Shown here piece by piece: positions 63,194-64,000 of a DNA stretch of 64,000 bases (position 1 is the first letter of the stretch; every line of letters begins with the position of its first letter). The position numbers and the translations under genes are program-made. This DNA is from Otis tarda. Taxonomy: Eukaryota; Chordata; Aves; Otidiformes; Otididae. Location of the stretch: positions 75,275,785-75,339,784 of the forward strand of contig CM048555.1 of NCBI GenBank assembly GCA_026413225.1. Reading direction: 5' to 3'. The notes below the pieces were generated by a model. The model was not told where the DNA came from. It worked only from the letters and a program-made list of their open reading frames with translations, and searched no databases.

Positions 63194-63200
63194 ATGCAAG
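63194..63200 (+). CDS. CTBP1: Candidate first coding exon (Met-Gln-) of the CtBP short form
   Basis: ATG CAA G is followed directly by GTGGGT, a good donor, in the CpG island. It ends in phase 1, exactly as the 31-kb CtBP exon does. The known human CTBP1 short form also begins with two codons plus one base (ATG TCA G) spliced into the common exon, so this seven-base coding exon has the expected design. The start context has a purine at -3 (GCCGGGATGC). The same frame is open upstream at least to 62987, so an N-terminally extended product cannot be excluded, but stops are rare in DNA this GC-rich. If this CpG island belongs to another gene the call is wrong. The common exon lies beyond the window. 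Confidence 0.45.
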
Positions 63201-64000
63201 GTGGGTGGTGCGGGTTACCGTCCTGAGCCCCGAGCGATTGGTTTGTCTTATTTATTTTTTTTAATTTAAGAATGATTTTATTTTATTTTTTTTTTTTTAT
63301 TTCCCCGTTGGGCGGGGTGCCTGCGGCGGGGGCCGGGCTGGGGGCAGCCGCTCCGAGCCCCCCGCCCCTGCCTGCCCGCGCACCTTCCTTTTCTTCTATT
63401 TTTTTTTTTTAATTTTTTAATTTCTGTTTTATTTTGAGGGGGGTGAAGGGGTTCATTGCGCGTGGGGGAAGGGCCGGATCTCTGCGGGGTGGGCCGGTGC
63501 TCAGCAGAAGTTTGCCTTGCGCCCGCACCGCCGGGACGGGCTGAAAACACCTCCTGCGCGACACGAGTCGGTAATTTTGCATAAAACGGGGGGAGTTACC
63601 GGCGCGGCCGGGCAGAGCCCCGCTCCGGGTGTCACGGGTCCCGGGGTGCCCTCAGCCCGGTTCGCTGCTGCTGCGCGGGTTTGGGGGGGGGGGGCCCGGG
63701 CTGAAAATTCCCATTCAGAAGGCCCGGTTGGCACACGGGGGGTTTGCGCGTGTCGAGTGGCAGAAAGGAAATGGGAATGGGCTCGGGCTGCCGCCAGATC
63801 CCGGCTGGAAAGGCTGGGTCCTTCCCTGGAGTGATTTCTGCTGGTTTGCGAAATATGAAATTGCCGGTTCTGCTTCGGTCTGAGAAGACAGCGGGTGGGA
63901 AGCGGCCGCGGTTGTGCGGTGTTGTTCGGATGGAGTTCGGCTTAAATTCGAGATAAAAAAAATACAAAGTTAAATCCACTCCGTTTGTATCTTGCCTTGT
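63201..64000 (+). other. Start of the intron after the CpG-island exon
   Basis: GC-rich sequence interrupted by T-rich stretches (63248-63300 and 63396-63436) and a 12-G run. Overlapping open frames on both strands are composition artefacts of the CpG island. No further exon is recognised before the window ends. Confidence 0.55.

Larger units (their letters stand above)
62935..63945 (+). promoter_or_regulatory. CpG island promoter
   Basis: Dense CpG and GC-rich sequence begins abruptly near 62935 after the polypurine tract and fades near 63945. It includes SP1-type boxes (CCCCGCCCCGCC near 63010, AGGGCGGGCGG near 63055, CCGCCCC near 63103) and two inverted CCAAT boxes. No TATA box is seen. 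A CGG-repeat leader (GCGGCGGCGGCGACGGGGG near 63145) resembles a housekeeping 5' UTR. The likely start of transcription is around 63120-63160 on the + strand, before the ATG at 63194. A 12-G run lies at 63683-63694. Direction is inferred from the ATG and donor. A divergent transcript is possible. Confidence 0.88.

Overview
This is nuclear DNA of a bird. The evidence is the set of CR1 (chicken repeat 1) LINE 3' ends with the typical tail ending in repeats of ATTCTATG, two solo LTRs of types familiar from avian endogenous retroviruses, AT-rich sequence with very few genes, and one strong vertebrate CpG island at the right end. There are no operons, CRISPR arrays, rRNA or tRNA genes. Apart from short exons, nearly all of the window reads as intron or intergenic sequence, and most open frames are no longer than chance allows.

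The one gene I can recognise is a C-terminal binding protein (CtBP) corepressor gene on the + strand. An exon at 31032-31192 has a splice acceptor, about 100 nt of 5' UTR with an in-frame stop, then an ATG and 19 more codons matching the DKHKVKRQRLDRI N-terminus of the CtBP family, and ends in phase 1 at a GT donor. The paralog is probably CTBP1, because three residues differ from the strongly conserved CTBP2 version, but CTBP2 is not excluded. About 32 kb downstream the CpG island (about 62.93-63.95 kb) carries a very short possible first coding exon, ATG CAA G followed by a GT donor, in the same phase. Between them at 40.67 kb lies a third ATG-led stretch with an excellent GTAAGT donor, also in phase 1, directly downstream of tandem RFX X-box-like motifs. 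My working model is a CtBP locus with several alternative first exons that all feed the same phase-1 acceptor beyond the right edge of the window. Only the 31-kb exon is well supported.

Layout. 1-31 kb: upstream sequence or early intron, with an old antisense CR1 (1.48-2.2 kb), a 1.1-kb CR1 (5.2-6.3 kb), a CR1 fragment (8.7 kb), a minus-strand solo LTR (9.14-9.71 kb), short CR1s at 10.5, 12.75 and 20.8 kb, an AT-rich block that looks like a conserved element (13.2-14.0 kb), a 1,137-bp solo LTR with an intact 5-bp target duplication (21.1-22.2 kb) and an ancient CR1 (26.2-27.0 kb). 31-62 kb: the large intron, with CR1s at 43.1, 51.3 and 57.4 kb, two CpG-rich patches and a duplicated 120-bp segment at 54.1-56.2 kb, and a perfect 42-bp AT-rich palindrome at 61.74 kb. 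62.3-62.85 kb: a 540-bp almost pure polypurine tract ending about 90 bp before the CpG island begins. 62.93-64 kb: the CpG island promoter and the start of the next intron.
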